The notes beneath the pieces were generated by a model, which saw only the letters and a program-made list of their open reading frames with translations, was not told the origin of the DNA and did not search any database. A DNA stretch of 64,000 bases from Pseudomonadota bacterium (GTDB lineage: Bacteria; Pseudomonadota; Alphaproteobacteria; Sphingomonadales; Sphingomonadaceae): positions 124,001 to 188,000 of the forward strand of contig JAEZZI010000030.1 in NCBI GenBank assembly GCA_023418595.1, in the 5' to 3' direction. Below are positions 10,442 through 19,115 of this stretch, piece after piece (the first letter of the stretch is position 1; every line of letters begins with the position of its first letter). The position numbers and the translations under genes are program-made.

Positions 10442-11857
10442 CTATTTCATCAACCGCGCGATCGCCTTTCTGGTCGCTGCCCCATAAGGCGGCTTCAACC
10501 CGCCCAGCTTGGCGACGTCCAGTCTCGATTGCTGGAACACGCTCTTCGCATGGCTGAACGTGCGAAACCCGTCCGCCCCGTGATAGCTTCCCATCCCCGA
10601 AGGCCCGATCCCGCCGAATGGCAGCTCCTCCTGGCTGACGTGGAAGATCACATCGTCCAGCGTCACCCCGCCCGAAATCGTCCGGTCGAGCACCCGGCGG
10701 CGCTCGTCGCCATCCGGCCCGAAATAATAAAGCGCGAGCGGGCGGTCGCGGCGGTTCACCTCACCGATCGCGTCGTCGATCCCGGCATAGGTCCGCAGCG
10801 GCAGGATGGGGCCGAAGATTTCCTCCTGCATCACCGTCATCTCGTCGGTCGCACCGCGAACGATCGTCAGCGGCATCTTGCGGCTGTTCGAGCCGGAGAA
10901 ATCCTCGTTTGCCGGGTTGACGGTAATCACCTCGGCGCCCTTGTCGCGGGCATCGTCGATCCAGTCGGTCAGGCGCTGGTGGTGCCGATCGTTGATGATC
11001 GCGGTGTAATCGGGATTGGCGAGCAGCGTCGGATACATCGCCGACGCCGCCGATTTCAGCCCCTCGACCGTCGCCGCTTCCTGATCCTGGCGCACCAGCA
11101 TATAATCGGGAGCGAGGCAGATCTGCCCGGCGTTGAGCATCTTGCCCATCGCCACCCGCTCGGTCGCCTTGGCGACATCCGCGCCCTTGCCGAGGATGAC
11201 GGGCGACTTGCCGCCCAATTCCAGCGTCACCGGCACCAGATTGTCGGCAGCGGCGTGAAGGATGTGCTTGGCGATCCCGGTCGCGCCGGTGAAGATCAGG
11301 TGATCGAAGGGCAGCGAGGCGAATGCCTTGCCCACCTCCGGTCCGCCGCTGACAAAGGCGAGTTCGTCCGCATTGAAGAATTGCGGTGCGACTTCTTCGA
11401 ACAAGGAAGCGACGGTCGGGGTAAATTCGCTGGTCTTGACCATCGCGCGGTTGCCGGCGGCAAATATGCCCGCAAGCGGCCCCATCACCAGATTGACCGG
11501 GAAATTCCACGGCGAGATCACGCCGACCACGCCTTTGGGCTGATATTCAACCCGCCCCTTCGCGCCGAGCAGGCCGAGCGGGAACAGCACCGGGCGCTTG
11601 TCGGCGCGCATCCATCGGTCGAGATGGCCGCGCGCGTGTTTGAGCGGGGTGATCGACGCGGCAATGTCGGTAATCATCGACTGTTCGCGGCTGCGGTGGC
11701 CGAAATCCTCCGACAGCGCGTCGCAGAAGCGTCCGCCATTGGCCTCGATCATCGCGATCGCGCGGCTGAGGCGATCCTTGCGCGTCGCGGCGGAGACGGG
11801 AAGTTCGTCCATGAACGCCGAGCGCTGGCGTTCCAGTATCGCGTTCAGATCAGCCAT
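10442..11857 (-). CDS. Coniferyl-aldehyde-type NAD(P) aldehyde dehydrogenase
   Basis: A 471-residue aldehyde dehydrogenase oxidising an aldehyde to the acid. NAD-binding landmarks are ISPWNFPVNL and FTGATGIAKH; the general-base Glu is in LELGGKSP and the catalytic Cys in NAGQICLAPDY. The AGQICLAPDY form (Pro-Asp after the Cys loop) and the VSQEELPFGGIGPSGMG tail are those of the coniferyl aldehyde dehydrogenase (CalB-like) group rather than betaine or succinate-semialdehyde enzymes; the real substrate is unknown. Start at ATG 11857 behind AGAGGT. It overlaps by 8 bp the small membrane-protein gene upstream, so the two form an operon. Confidence 0.92.
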   Translation of the reverse strand: MADLNAILERQRSAFMDELPVSAATRKDRLSRAIAMIEANGGRFCDALSEDFGHRSREQSMITDIAASITPLKHARGHLDRWMRADKRPVLFPLGLLGAKGRVEYQPKGVVGVISPWNFPVNLVMGPLAGIFAAGNRAMVKTSEFTPTVASLFEEVAPQFFNADELAFVSGGPEVGKAFASLPFDHLIFTGATGIAKHILHAAADNLVPVTLELGGKSPVILGKGADVAKATERVAMGKMLNAGQICLAPDYMLVRQDQEAATVEGLKSAASAMYPTLLANPDYTAIINDRHHQRLTDWIDDARDKGAEVITVNPANEDFSGSNSRKMPLTIVRGATDEMTVMQEEIFGPILPLRTYAGIDDAIGEVNRRDRPLALYYFGPDGDERRRVLDRTISGGVTLDDVIFHVSQEELPFGGIGPSGMGSYHGADGFRTFSHAKSVFQQSRLDVAKLGGLKPPYGAATRKAIARLMK

Positions 11858-12140
11858 TCGCACCTCTCCCCTGTCCGCCATCGCCCGGTTCGACCTTGCG
11901 GATCAGATACCGGTATACGCCGAAAATATTGATCCCGAACAGCACTGCATTCTGAGTGCCGAGCGCCCCGTCACCCGCCAGCACCGACGCGGCGATCCAA
12001 GCGATCGACGATCCGACGAAGATCACGAATCCCCACCCGGTCACCCGCCGCCCGCTGTCGAGCGACACCATGAAGGCGGCAATGATGCCACTGATCGTCG
12101 CGGCCCATTTGATGCCCTGAACCAGCGGATCGTCTTCCAT
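11850..12140 (-). CDS. Small three-helix membrane protein
   Basis: A 96-residue hypothetical inner-membrane protein. Three hydrophobic stretches are visible: ATISGIIAAFMVSL (about 14-27), GWGFVIFVGSSIAWIAASVL (about 35-54) and the Leu/Val-rich QNAVLFGINIFGVYRYLI (about 63-80), followed by a short charged tail. No named domain recognised. Its 3' end overlaps the start of the aldehyde dehydrogenase gene by 8 bp. It is divergent from the thiolase gene, 121 bp away. Confidence 0.8.
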   Translation of the reverse strand: MEDDPLVQGIKWAATISGIIAAFMVSLDSGRRVTGWGFVIFVGSSIAWIAASVLAGDGALGTQNAVLFGINIFGVYRYLIRKVEPGDGGQGRGANG

Positions 12141-12161
12141 GCGCCATTCCGTGTTGTGGTT

Positions 12162-12187
12162 GGAACGACCTCAACGCCGGCTTCGTT
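12162..12187 (+). promoter_or_regulatory. EcfG-type general stress promoter
   Basis: GGAAC at 12162-12166, a 17-base spacer, then CGTT at 12184-12187. This is an exact match to the alphaproteobacterial general stress sigma factor consensus (GGAAC-N16/17-CGTT). It points toward the thiolase gene, whose ATG is 74 bp after the CGTT, leaving room for a short leader. Confidence 0.65.
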
Positions 12188-12261
12188 CGAAGGGTCCGCT
12201 TGCAAAACCATGCGCGGTTGGTGAAAGCGGACCAAACGAATTTCACGGGGAACCCGCCGCC

Positions 12262-13449
12262 ATGTCCGCCGATCCGATCGTCATTTTGTCCTATGCCCGC
12301 ACGCCGATGGGCAGTTTTCAGGGATACCTGTCGGGCGCAAGCGCGACCGATCTGGGCGCAGCAGCAGTGCGCGGCGCGGTCGAGCACGCGGGCGTCAGCG
12401 GCGAACAGGTCGAACGCATCTATATGGGCTGCGTCCTTCCCGCCGGTCTCGGCCAGGCCCCTGCCCGTCAGGCCGCACTCGGCGCGGGCCTGCCGCAGCA
12501 TGTCGAGGCGACCACGCTCAACAAGATGTGCGGTTCGGGCATGCAGGCCGCGATCATGGCGGCAGAGGCGCTGGGCTCCGGCTCGATCGACCTGTTGGTT
12601 GCAGGCGGGATGGAGAGCATGACCAATGCGCCCTATCTGTCGATGCGCCACCGTTCGGGCGCGCGGATCGGGCACGACCGGCTGATGGACCACATGTTCC
12701 TCGACGGGCTTGAGGACGCCTATGAACCCGGCCGGGCGATGGGCAGCTTTGCCGAGGAAACCGCGGCGGAATATCAGTTCACCCGCGCGCAGCAGGACGA
12801 CTACGCCGTCGCCAGCCTCGAACGCGCGCAAAAGGCGCAGAAATCGGGCAGCTTCGATCGCGAGATCGTCGCGGTCGAGGTAAAGGGGCGCAAGGGCACC
12901 GACACCATCACCCTCGACGAACAGCCGCTAAAGGGCGACGTCGCCAAAATCCCGACGCTGAAACCTGCCTTTTCGAAGGACGGCACGATCACCGCTGCCA
13001 ACGCCTCGTCGATTTCGGATGGCGCGGCGGCACTCGTCATGACGCGCCAGTCGGTCGCCGACCGGCTCGGCATCCAGCCCGTCGCGCGGATCGTTGCCCA
13101 CGCCGCACATGCCCACGCCCCCGCCCGCTTCACCACCGCGCCGGTCGCGGCAATGCAAAAGGCGCTCGACAAGGCGGGCTGGCAAACCGCCGATGTCGAC
13201 CTGTTCGAAGTCAACGAAGCCTTTGCCTGTGTTGCGATGATCGCGATGCGCGATCTGTCGCTCAGCCACGATGTGGTCAACGTCCACGGCGGCGCCTGCG
13301 CGCTCGGCCACCCGATCGGCGCGTCGGGCGCGCGGATCATGGCGACGCTGCTCTCGGCGCTGGAAACCAATGGCCAGAAACGCGGCCTTGCGTCGCTCTG
13401 CATCGGCGGCGGCGAAGCGACCGCCATCGCCGTCGAGATGATGCGCTAA
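12262..13449 (+). CDS. Acetyl-CoA C-acetyltransferase (thiolase)
   Basis: A 395-residue thiolase that condenses two acetyl-CoA to acetoacetyl-CoA, or the reverse. Active-site Cys90 is in NKMCGSGMQA; the His is in the ALGHPIGASGAR motif and the second Cys in SLCIGGGEAT near the C-terminus, all intact. The GSGMQ context fits biosynthetic (PhaA/AtoB-like) thiolases. ATG at 12262 follows GGGGAA; the frame is open upstream to 12139 but that part is not thiolase. The permease gene follows 13 bp later. A consensus EcfG promoter upstream suggests induction under general stress (inference). Confidence 0.94.
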   Translation: MSADPIVILSYARTPMGSFQGYLSGASATDLGAAAVRGAVEHAGVSGEQVERIYMGCVLPAGLGQAPARQAALGAGLPQHVEATTLNKMCGSGMQAAIMAAEALGSGSIDLLVAGGMESMTNAPYLSMRHRSGARIGHDRLMDHMFLDGLEDAYEPGRAMGSFAEETAAEYQFTRAQQDDYAVASLERAQKAQKSGSFDREIVAVEVKGRKGTDTITLDEQPLKGDVAKIPTLKPAFSKDGTITAANASSISDGAAALVMTRQSVADRLGIQPVARIVAHAAHAHAPARFTTAPVAAMQKALDKAGWQTADVDLFEVNEAFACVAMIAMRDLSLSHDVVNVHGGACALGHPIGASGARIMATLLSALETNGQKRGLASLCIGGGEATAIAVEMMR

Positions 13450-13462
13450 AGGCGCGCCGGGG

Positions 13463-15205
13463 GTGCCGCTTCTCATCGATCCGGCGCTTGCCAGCACCCT
13501 AATCCTGCTGGGCGCGCTCGCCCTGTTCATATCCGACCGCATCCGCCACGATCTGGTCGCGCTGCTTGCACTGCTCGCCACCATCGCGCTCGGCCTCGTG
13601 GCGCCGCGCGATGCCTTCCTGGGCTTTGCGGACCCCGCCGTCATCACGGTCGCTGCGGTTCTGGTGATCGGCCGAGCCATCGAATTGTCGGGCGTTGCCG
13701 CCGCCATCGCCCAACGGATCATCCCCGAACGCGCGGGCTTCACGCTCAGCCTCACCATGTTGCTGGTTGTGGCGGCATTCCTGTCGGCGTTCATGAACAA
13801 CATCGCCGCGCTGGTCATCACCATGCCGATCGCGACGGGAATTGCACGGCGTGCGAAACTGACGCCTGCCGCAACGCTGATGCCGCTGGCCTTTGCCACC
13901 ATACTTGGCGGCACCACCACCCTGATCGGCACTCCTGCCAATCTGATCATTTCGTCGGCAAGACGGGAGGAACTCGGCGATCCACTCGGGTTTTTCACCA
14001 TGACGCCGGTTGCCGCGATCGTCTGTGCGGTCGGCATCCTCTATGTCGTGCTGGTCGGGTGGCGGCTGCTTCCGGGGCGCCGCACCGAGGAAAAGGAGGT
14101 CAAGCCGCCCTGGCGCGTGTTCGAACTGACGGTGCCGGTCGCCGCCAGCGGACGAACGCTTGGCCAGTTGAAGGAAGAATTCCGTCACTTGCCTGCTCGG
14201 CTGCTGGCGCTGTTCCGCTATGGACGGCGACTGCCGATGAACGGCGACACGCTGCTTGAGACCGGCGACCGATTGTTGATGCTGTCGCGCCTTCCCCAAC
14301 GCACCGTCGCGCACAAGACCGAACTGGAAGCGCCGTTCGCAACCGACAGCGATACCGAAGTCACCGCGCGCGTCGCGGTCGCGCACGGATCGTTCCTGAT
14401 CGGCATCAGCCACGAAGACGTGCGCCTGCGCAGCGACGGGAAGGTTCGCGTGGTCGCGGTCGGCCCCCGCGCGGCACGGGAGAAGGTTCCGCTGGCGATG
14501 ATGCGGATTCAGGCCGGGGATCAGTTGTTCGTGCGCGGCGAGCCGAACGATATTGCCGAATTCATGGGCCGCGCCCGACTGCTCGAAATCGACCGGCTGG
14601 ACCAGCGATCATTGTTGTTCGGCAAGGCGGCTCCGATCGTCGGCATTTTCGCTTTCTCGATCGGGCTGGTGGTTGCCGGCGTCCTGCCTGCTGCGGTCGC
14701 GTTCGTCGGGGCGGCGGTCCTCCTGGCCCTTCTGCGCCTGATTCCGTCCGAGGAAAGCTATTCGGCGATCGACTGGCCAGTCATTATCCTGCTGGGCGCC
14801 ATGATCCCGGTCGGCCAGAGCTTCGATACCAGCGGAGCCGCGGATATCGTTGCCGACTGGCTGAGCGAGAATTTGATCGGCCAGACGACCTTCGTCGTGC
14901 TGGCGGCGATGACGGCGATGACCATTTTGCTGTCGATGTTCATCAACAATGTGGCGACGGCGGTCATCGTCGCCCCGCTCGGCATCGCGGTGTCACGGAC
15001 TCTGGGGATCGACATCGACGCGATGCTGATCGCGATCCTGATCGGCACCTCCGCCGATTTCCTGACGCCGATCGGCCACCAGAACAACGTTCTGGTGATG
15101 GGGCCGGGCGGGTACAAATTCACCGACTATGCCCGGATGGGCGCGCCGCTGGTGGTGATCGTCGTGGTGGGGTCGGCAGCGCTGCTCAGCGCCTTTTATG
15201 GGTGA
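13463..15205 (+). CDS. SLC13/DASS-type permease with central RCK_C (TrkA-C) domains
   Basis: A 580-residue inner-membrane anion transporter of the SLC13 (divalent anion:Na+ symporter) family. About five to six N-terminal helices include the SLC13 signatures FMNNIAALVI and GGTTTLIGTPANL; the C-terminal half repeats them as FINNVATAVIV and DFLTPIGHQNN. Between the halves (about residues 210-380) lie two soluble TrkA-C/RCK_C-like modules, each ending in patterns such as TGDRLLMLS and AGDQLFVRG, which in related proteins bind nucleotide-type ligands. GTG start at 13463. Substrate unknown (sulfate, dicarboxylate or similar). Thirteen bases after the thiolase, so probably co-transcribed. Confidence 0.88.
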   Translation: MPLLIDPALASTLILLGALALFISDRIRHDLVALLALLATIALGLVAPRDAFLGFADPAVITVAAVLVIGRAIELSGVAAAIAQRIIPERAGFTLSLTMLLVVAAFLSAFMNNIAALVITMPIATGIARRAKLTPAATLMPLAFATILGGTTTLIGTPANLIISSARREELGDPLGFFTMTPVAAIVCAVGILYVVLVGWRLLPGRRTEEKEVKPPWRVFELTVPVAASGRTLGQLKEEFRHLPARLLALFRYGRRLPMNGDTLLETGDRLLMLSRLPQRTVAHKTELEAPFATDSDTEVTARVAVAHGSFLIGISHEDVRLRSDGKVRVVAVGPRAAREKVPLAMMRIQAGDQLFVRGEPNDIAEFMGRARLLEIDRLDQRSLLFGKAAPIVGIFAFSIGLVVAGVLPAAVAFVGAAVLLALLRLIPSEESYSAIDWPVIILLGAMIPVGQSFDTSGAADIVADWLSENLIGQTTFVVLAAMTAMTILLSMFINNVATAVIVAPLGIAVSRTLGIDIDAMLIAILIGTSADFLTPIGHQNNVLVMGPGGYKFTDYARMGAPLVVIVVVGSAALLSAFYG

Positions 15206-15216
15206 GATCACCCGTT

Positions 15217-15292
15217 CGTCGTTGCGAGCTCAGCGAAGCGATCCAGGGCTGCAGGTCCGTCACTGGATTGCTTTGCTGCGCTCGCAATGACG
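15217..15292. repeat. Palindromic intergenic repeat, 'GTCATTGCGAG' family
   Basis: Second copy of the family seen at 1572-1645: left arm cgtcgttgcgagct, right arm gctgcgctcgcaatgacg, inner gcgatcca / tggattgc. The left arm has drifted (gtcgttgc for gtcattgc). Located between convergent genes. Confidence 0.82.
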
Positions 15293-15314
15293 AGGCGGAA
15301 AATCCGTCGCTCGA

Positions 15315-15803
15315 TTAAAACCGCTCGCCCGGATCGACGCCCCACAGCCGCGCCTGCTGGACATATCCGGCGCGTCCCTTCACGTCGAACCGGCACCAGC
15401 CGCGATCGCACTCGGTGATCCGCCCGACCACGCCGGGCGCGGCGCGCCAGTTGACGCGCGCGCCGGGCGCGGGCGACGCACGCAACTCGACGATCTGGCC
15501 GACGACGATCGCGGTGCGGCGGTCGGCGAGCAGCCCGACCTGCATCCAGCCTTGCGTCCCGCCGGGATCCTCGACCTTGCGCCAGTCCTTGTAGATATCG
15601 ACCACCTTGATCGGCAGGTCGGCGCGGCGATATTCCCAGCTGACCGGATAATTCTTTCCCGGCCCGGTGCGCATCCGCGCTTCGCTGGCCGAGACCGACG
15701 CGTAATAGGGCGGCTTGCGGCGCTGGGCATCGGCGGCGTCGATCGCGACCAGCGACAGGCAGGCGACCCCGCCCATGATTGCCGTCCACCCGATCGTCCG
15801 CAT
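15315..15803 (-). CDS. Secreted protein with bacterial SH3 domains
   Basis: A 162-residue protein with an N-terminal signal sequence (MRTIGWTAIMGGVACLSL..., cleavage near DAADAQ). The mature part contains two SH3b-like repeats: the first with ARMRTGPGKNYPVSW and KVEDPGGTQGWM, the second with VNWRAAPGVVGRI and RGWCRFDVKGRAGYVQ. Such domains in exported proteins often bind peptidoglycan or cell-wall peptides. Two Cys residues flank the second RGW strand (ECDRGWC). ATG 15803 is chosen because it starts the signal peptide; the longer frame to 16139 overlaps the dehydrogenase gene. Confidence 0.87.
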   Translation of the reverse strand: MRTIGWTAIMGGVACLSLVAIDAADAQRRKPPYYASVSASEARMRTGPGKNYPVSWEYRRADLPIKVVDIYKDWRKVEDPGGTQGWMQVGLLADRRTAIVVGQIVELRASPAPGARVNWRAAPGVVGRITECDRGWCRFDVKGRAGYVQQARLWGVDPGERF

Positions 15804-15897
15804 CGAAATCCACTCCCTGTCGTGACTTAGCCCTAACGCCGAACGCCCGCGCGGTTCAACCGTTGACTGGGGCGCAGGCACGCCGCATCGATGCGAA

Positions 15898-16896
15898 ATG
15901 GAACAGCGCGCTCCCCTATCCCGCCCCAAGGTCGTCGTGACGCGCGGCCTGCCCGACCGGATCGAGACGCGGATGGCCGAACTGTTCGACGCGACGCTGA
16001 ACTCGGACGATACCAAGCTCGACCGTGATGCGCTGCTTGCCGCCGTCGGGGACTGCGACGTGCTGGTCCCGACTGTCACCGATACCATCGACGCCGATCT
16101 GATCGCAGCAGCAAACGACCGGCTGAAACTCATCGCCAATTACGGCGCGGGGGTGAACCATATCGACCTGAAGGCCGCGCGCGCACGCGGGATTGTCGTC
16201 ACCAACACGCCGGGCGTGCTGACCGAGGATACCGCCGACATGACGATGGCGCTGATCCTGTCGGTCCCGCGACGCCTGGCCGAGGGCGAAAAGCTGGTTC
16301 GATCGGGCGACTGGAAGGGCTGGTCGCCGGGCGGGATGCTGGGCCACCGGATCGGCGGCAAGACGCTGGGCATCATCGGCATGGGACGGATCGGCCAAGC
16401 AGTGGCGATGCGCGCCCGCGCCTTCGGCCTGTCGATCCATTACCACAACCGCCACCGCCTGCCCGCGGTGCTGGAGGCACAGCTTGCCGCGACCTGGCAC
16501 CAAAATCTGGACGAGATGCTGGCGCTGGCCGACATCGTCACCATCCACACGCCGCTCAACGCCGATAGCGAAAACCTGATCGACGCGCGGCGGATCGCGC
16601 TGATGCGCCCGCATTTGTTCGTCATCAACGCATCGCGCGGCGGCATCGTCGACGAGGACGCGCTGGTCGCCGCACTCGAAGACGGGCGACTGGCGGGGGC
16701 GGGGCTGGACGTGTGGGAGCATGAACCGGCCATCGACCCGCGCCTGCTCGCGCTGCCGAATGTGGTGATGACCCCGCATATGGGATCTGCAACCTATGAG
16801 GGGCGAGAGGCAACCGGCGAAAAGGTGATCGCCAATATCCGCATCTGGGCCGATGGCCATCGCCCGCCCGATCAGGTGCTGGAGGGCTGGGCATAA
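15898..16896 (+). CDS. D-isomer-specific 2-hydroxyacid dehydrogenase (glyoxylate/hydroxypyruvate reductase type)
   Basis: A 332-residue NAD(P)-dependent dehydrogenase. The Rossmann motif is GMGRIGQAV (preceded by KTLGIIG), the catalytic Arg is in INASRGGIVDE, Glu in WEHEPA and His in TPHMGSAT. The ANYGAGVNHID segment and overall length match GyaR/GhrB-like glyoxylate or hydroxypyruvate reductases, which serve the glycerate route; substrate choice cannot be fixed from sequence. It is divergent from the SH3 protein, 94 bp apart, with no operon partner downstream. Confidence 0.92.
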   Translation: MEQRAPLSRPKVVVTRGLPDRIETRMAELFDATLNSDDTKLDRDALLAAVGDCDVLVPTVTDTIDADLIAAANDRLKLIANYGAGVNHIDLKAARARGIVVTNTPGVLTEDTADMTMALILSVPRRLAEGEKLVRSGDWKGWSPGGMLGHRIGGKTLGIIGMGRIGQAVAMRARAFGLSIHYHNRHRLPAVLEAQLAATWHQNLDEMLALADIVTIHTPLNADSENLIDARRIALMRPHLFVINASRGGIVDEDALVAALEDGRLAGAGLDVWEHEPAIDPRLLALPNVVMTPHMGSATYEGREATGEKVIANIRIWADGHRPPDQVLEGWA

Positions 16897-17033
16897 CTTG
16901 ACGGTTACCGGCAAGTTTACCCTGTTGCGCAACCCCCTGAGATGATTGTCCTGATACCGGTATCGCCGAGCGGCTCTGTCGTCGCCGGGTCGGAGTATCG
17001 GTTATCTTCAGGAAGCGCGAAGAACGGCGAAAG

Positions 17034-17492
17034 GTGCTGGTGAACGCACGCATGCGCGTCGGCGGCGACTGGCGCGACGTGTCGATTCGCAATGTGTCGT
17101 CGCGCGGTCTGATGCTGGTCGCCGACGAACCGCCGCCGCCCGGTGCCTATATCGAAATTCGCAAGACCTTCATGACGATCGTCGCGCGCGCCGTCTGGTC
17201 GCAGGGCGGGTTCTTCGGTGTCCGCACCCAGGACAAGGTCGATTTCGACGAACTGATGGAAAATGCCAAGGGTCCGCCCGCGGACTGGAAACCCGGCATG
17301 GATCGTCGCACCGCAGACCGCACGGCGCAGCACCGCCCCGCCGACACCGCGGAACGCGGTCGCCAGTTCGCGCGCGCGTTTCAGTTCGTTGCGATCACCG
17401 GCGCGGCGGTCGGCGTGGCGGCGCTGCTGGCGCACAGCCTGTGGGAAACGCTGATGCGCTTCGTCGAACCGGTGACAAGCGCGCTGGGATAA
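17034..17492 (+). CDS. PilZ-domain protein with C-terminal membrane segment
   Basis: A c-di-GMP-binding PilZ domain: the DxSxxG-type motif appears as NVSSRGLML and the domain ends near GVRTQDKVDFDEL. A C-terminal hydrophobic stretch (FVAITGAAVGVAALLAHSLW) suggests a tail-anchored inner-membrane protein. The coordinates use the first canonical start, GTG 17034, but the arginine motif PilZ needs (RxxxR, in RKREERRKV) is encoded just upstream in the same open frame. A GGAG site at 16992-16995 lies 8 bases before an ATC at 17004, giving a protein starting M-FRKREERRKV. The real start may therefore be ATC 17004. No canonical start exists between the in-frame TGA at 16938 and 17034. Confidence 0.85.
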   Translation: MLVNARMRVGGDWRDVSIRNVSSRGLMLVADEPPPPGAYIEIRKTFMTIVARAVWSQGGFFGVRTQDKVDFDELMENAKGPPADWKPGMDRRTADRTAQHRPADTAERGRQFARAFQFVAITGAAVGVAALLAHSLWETLMRFVEPVTSALG

Positions 17493-17526
17493 CCCCACGC
17501 CCGCATCCCAATCGATCGCCCTAACC

Positions 17527-17602
17527 CGTTCGTTTCGAGCGAAGTCGAGAAACGTGAGCCAGGCGCTCGCGGGCGTTTCTCGACTTCGCTCGAAACAAAC
17601 GG
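17527..17602. repeat. Palindromic intergenic repeat, 'CGTTTCGAGCGAAGTCGAGAAACG' family
   Basis: Inverted arms cgttcgtttcgagcgaagtc and gacttcgctcgaaacaaacg around a loop containing ccaggcgctcgcgg. Related copies at 56604-56680 and, more complex, 59023-59124. Lies between two convergent genes. Confidence 0.85.
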
Positions 17603-17641
17603 TTTGGGGAGTTGCGACGGAAACGGGGTTGGAGCGAACCC

Positions 17642-19045
17642 TCAATCCCCCGTCAGGATCCGATCGACCAGCTGCTTCACCGTCGGCACGAAACCGTTCG
17701 AATAGAACGGGTCGCGCTGGAAATTGAATGCGGAATGGCCCGCGAACATCAGGTTCTGGTCGGTGTCGCCACCATGCGCGATGTCCTGCAACGTCTTCTG
17801 AATGCAGAAACTGCGCGGATCGGCCAGCCGTCCGGTCGAGTTGGTCTCGCTGTCCTTCCACGACGAAAAGGCGCAATGCGACAGACAGCCCATGCAATCG
17901 GCCTGGTCTTTGCGGATTTCGGCCTTTTCCTGCGGAGTCACGAATACGACGGTATTGTCCGGCGTCTTCAGCGCATCGGTAAAGCCCTGGCCGAACCATT
18001 CGCGCGCGCGCAAGAGGTCACCCTTGGTCACCCAGAAGTTCTTGCCCTTCACGCCGACGTCGAGCTGAAACACATGGTCGCCCGCTTCCTGCGTCGAAAA
18101 GGCGATCTGGCGTTCCGAACGTGCTTCGAGCGAGCGCAGAAACGGATTGCGGACGGCAGACGAATAGAAGCCGGTCGGTGAAAACTGGTGCAGCAGCACA
18201 TCGCCTTCCTCGATTTCCATCAGCTTCTGTTTCCAGCCATCGGGGATCGGGCTTTCCTGCGTCAACAGCGGCCGGGTGCCGTACTGGAACGCGATCTGGC
18301 CGAGTTCGGGATTGTCGATCCAGTTCTCCCAATCCCGCAGATACCAGACGCCGCCCGCCATCACGATCGGCACGCTATCGGAAATGCCGCCTTCGCGCAT
18401 CGTCTCGCGTAGCGCTTTCACGCGCGGATAGGGGTCCTGGGGCGCGCGCGGGTCTTCGGCGTTGGACAGGCCGTTATGCCCGCCCGCGAGCCATGGATCT
18501 TCATAGACCACCGCTGCAAGAAACTCCGCCGCCTTCGAATAGGCGCGTTTCCACAGCGCACGAAATGCGCGTCCCGAACTGACGATCGGCAGATAGCTGA
18601 CATTATACTGCGCGGCGATCTCGCTGAGCTTGTAGGGCATCCCCGCACCGCAGGTGACGCCCGCCACCAGCCCGCGGGTGCGTTCCAGCACCCCGTGCAG
18701 GATCGGCTGCGCGCCGCCCATTTCCCACAACACGTTGATGTTGATCGCGCCCTTGCCGCTGGCGATGTCATAGGCGCGCTTCACCTGTTCGACCGCGCCG
18801 TCGATGGCGTAGGCGATCAGTTCCTCATGGCGTTCGCGCCGCGTCAGCGCCTTGTAGACCTGGGGAATGATCTTGCCTTCGGCGTCATAGCTGTCGGCGT
18901 TGACCGCGCTGACCGTGCCGATGCCGCCGGCGGCTGCCCATGCGCCGGCCGATGCGTGGTTGCTGGCCGACACGCCCTTCCCGCCTTCGACGAGGGGCCA
19001 GACTTCCTGGCCGTTATAGACGATGGGCTTCAGGCCTTTGAACAC
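17642..19045 (-). CDS. Nitronate monooxygenase-family flavoprotein with C-terminal Cys cluster
   Basis: A 467-residue FMN-dependent TIM-barrel protein related to nitronate monooxygenase / 2-nitropropane dioxygenase. Recognisable are the glycine-rich GAWAAAGGIGTVSAV near residues 33-48, TCGAGMP, the flavin-phosphate segment PIVMAGGVW and FQYGTRPLLT. It is over 100 residues longer than classic enzymes (about 320-360). The extra C-terminal part holds CMGCLSHC (about residue 395) and a later Cys (SFCIQ), which looks like a metal or Fe-S site. GTG start at 19045 behind GGAGG. It is codirectional with the glycosyltransferase gene 70 bp upstream. True substrate unknown. Confidence 0.85.
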   Translation of the reverse strand: MFKGLKPIVYNGQEVWPLVEGGKGVSASNHASAGAWAAAGGIGTVSAVNADSYDAEGKIIPQVYKALTRRERHEELIAYAIDGAVEQVKRAYDIASGKGAININVLWEMGGAQPILHGVLERTRGLVAGVTCGAGMPYKLSEIAAQYNVSYLPIVSSGRAFRALWKRAYSKAAEFLAAVVYEDPWLAGGHNGLSNAEDPRAPQDPYPRVKALRETMREGGISDSVPIVMAGGVWYLRDWENWIDNPELGQIAFQYGTRPLLTQESPIPDGWKQKLMEIEEGDVLLHQFSPTGFYSSAVRNPFLRSLEARSERQIAFSTQEAGDHVFQLDVGVKGKNFWVTKGDLLRAREWFGQGFTDALKTPDNTVVFVTPQEKAEIRKDQADCMGCLSHCAFSSWKDSETNSTGRLADPRSFCIQKTLQDIAHGGDTDQNLMFAGHSAFNFQRDPFYSNGFVPTVKQLVDRILTGD

Positions 19046-19115
19046 GCAACCTCCGAACGAACTTTGTTTGACTGGGACCCTAGCGCGATTGGCGGGTCAA
19101 ATCGAGTTTATTGGC

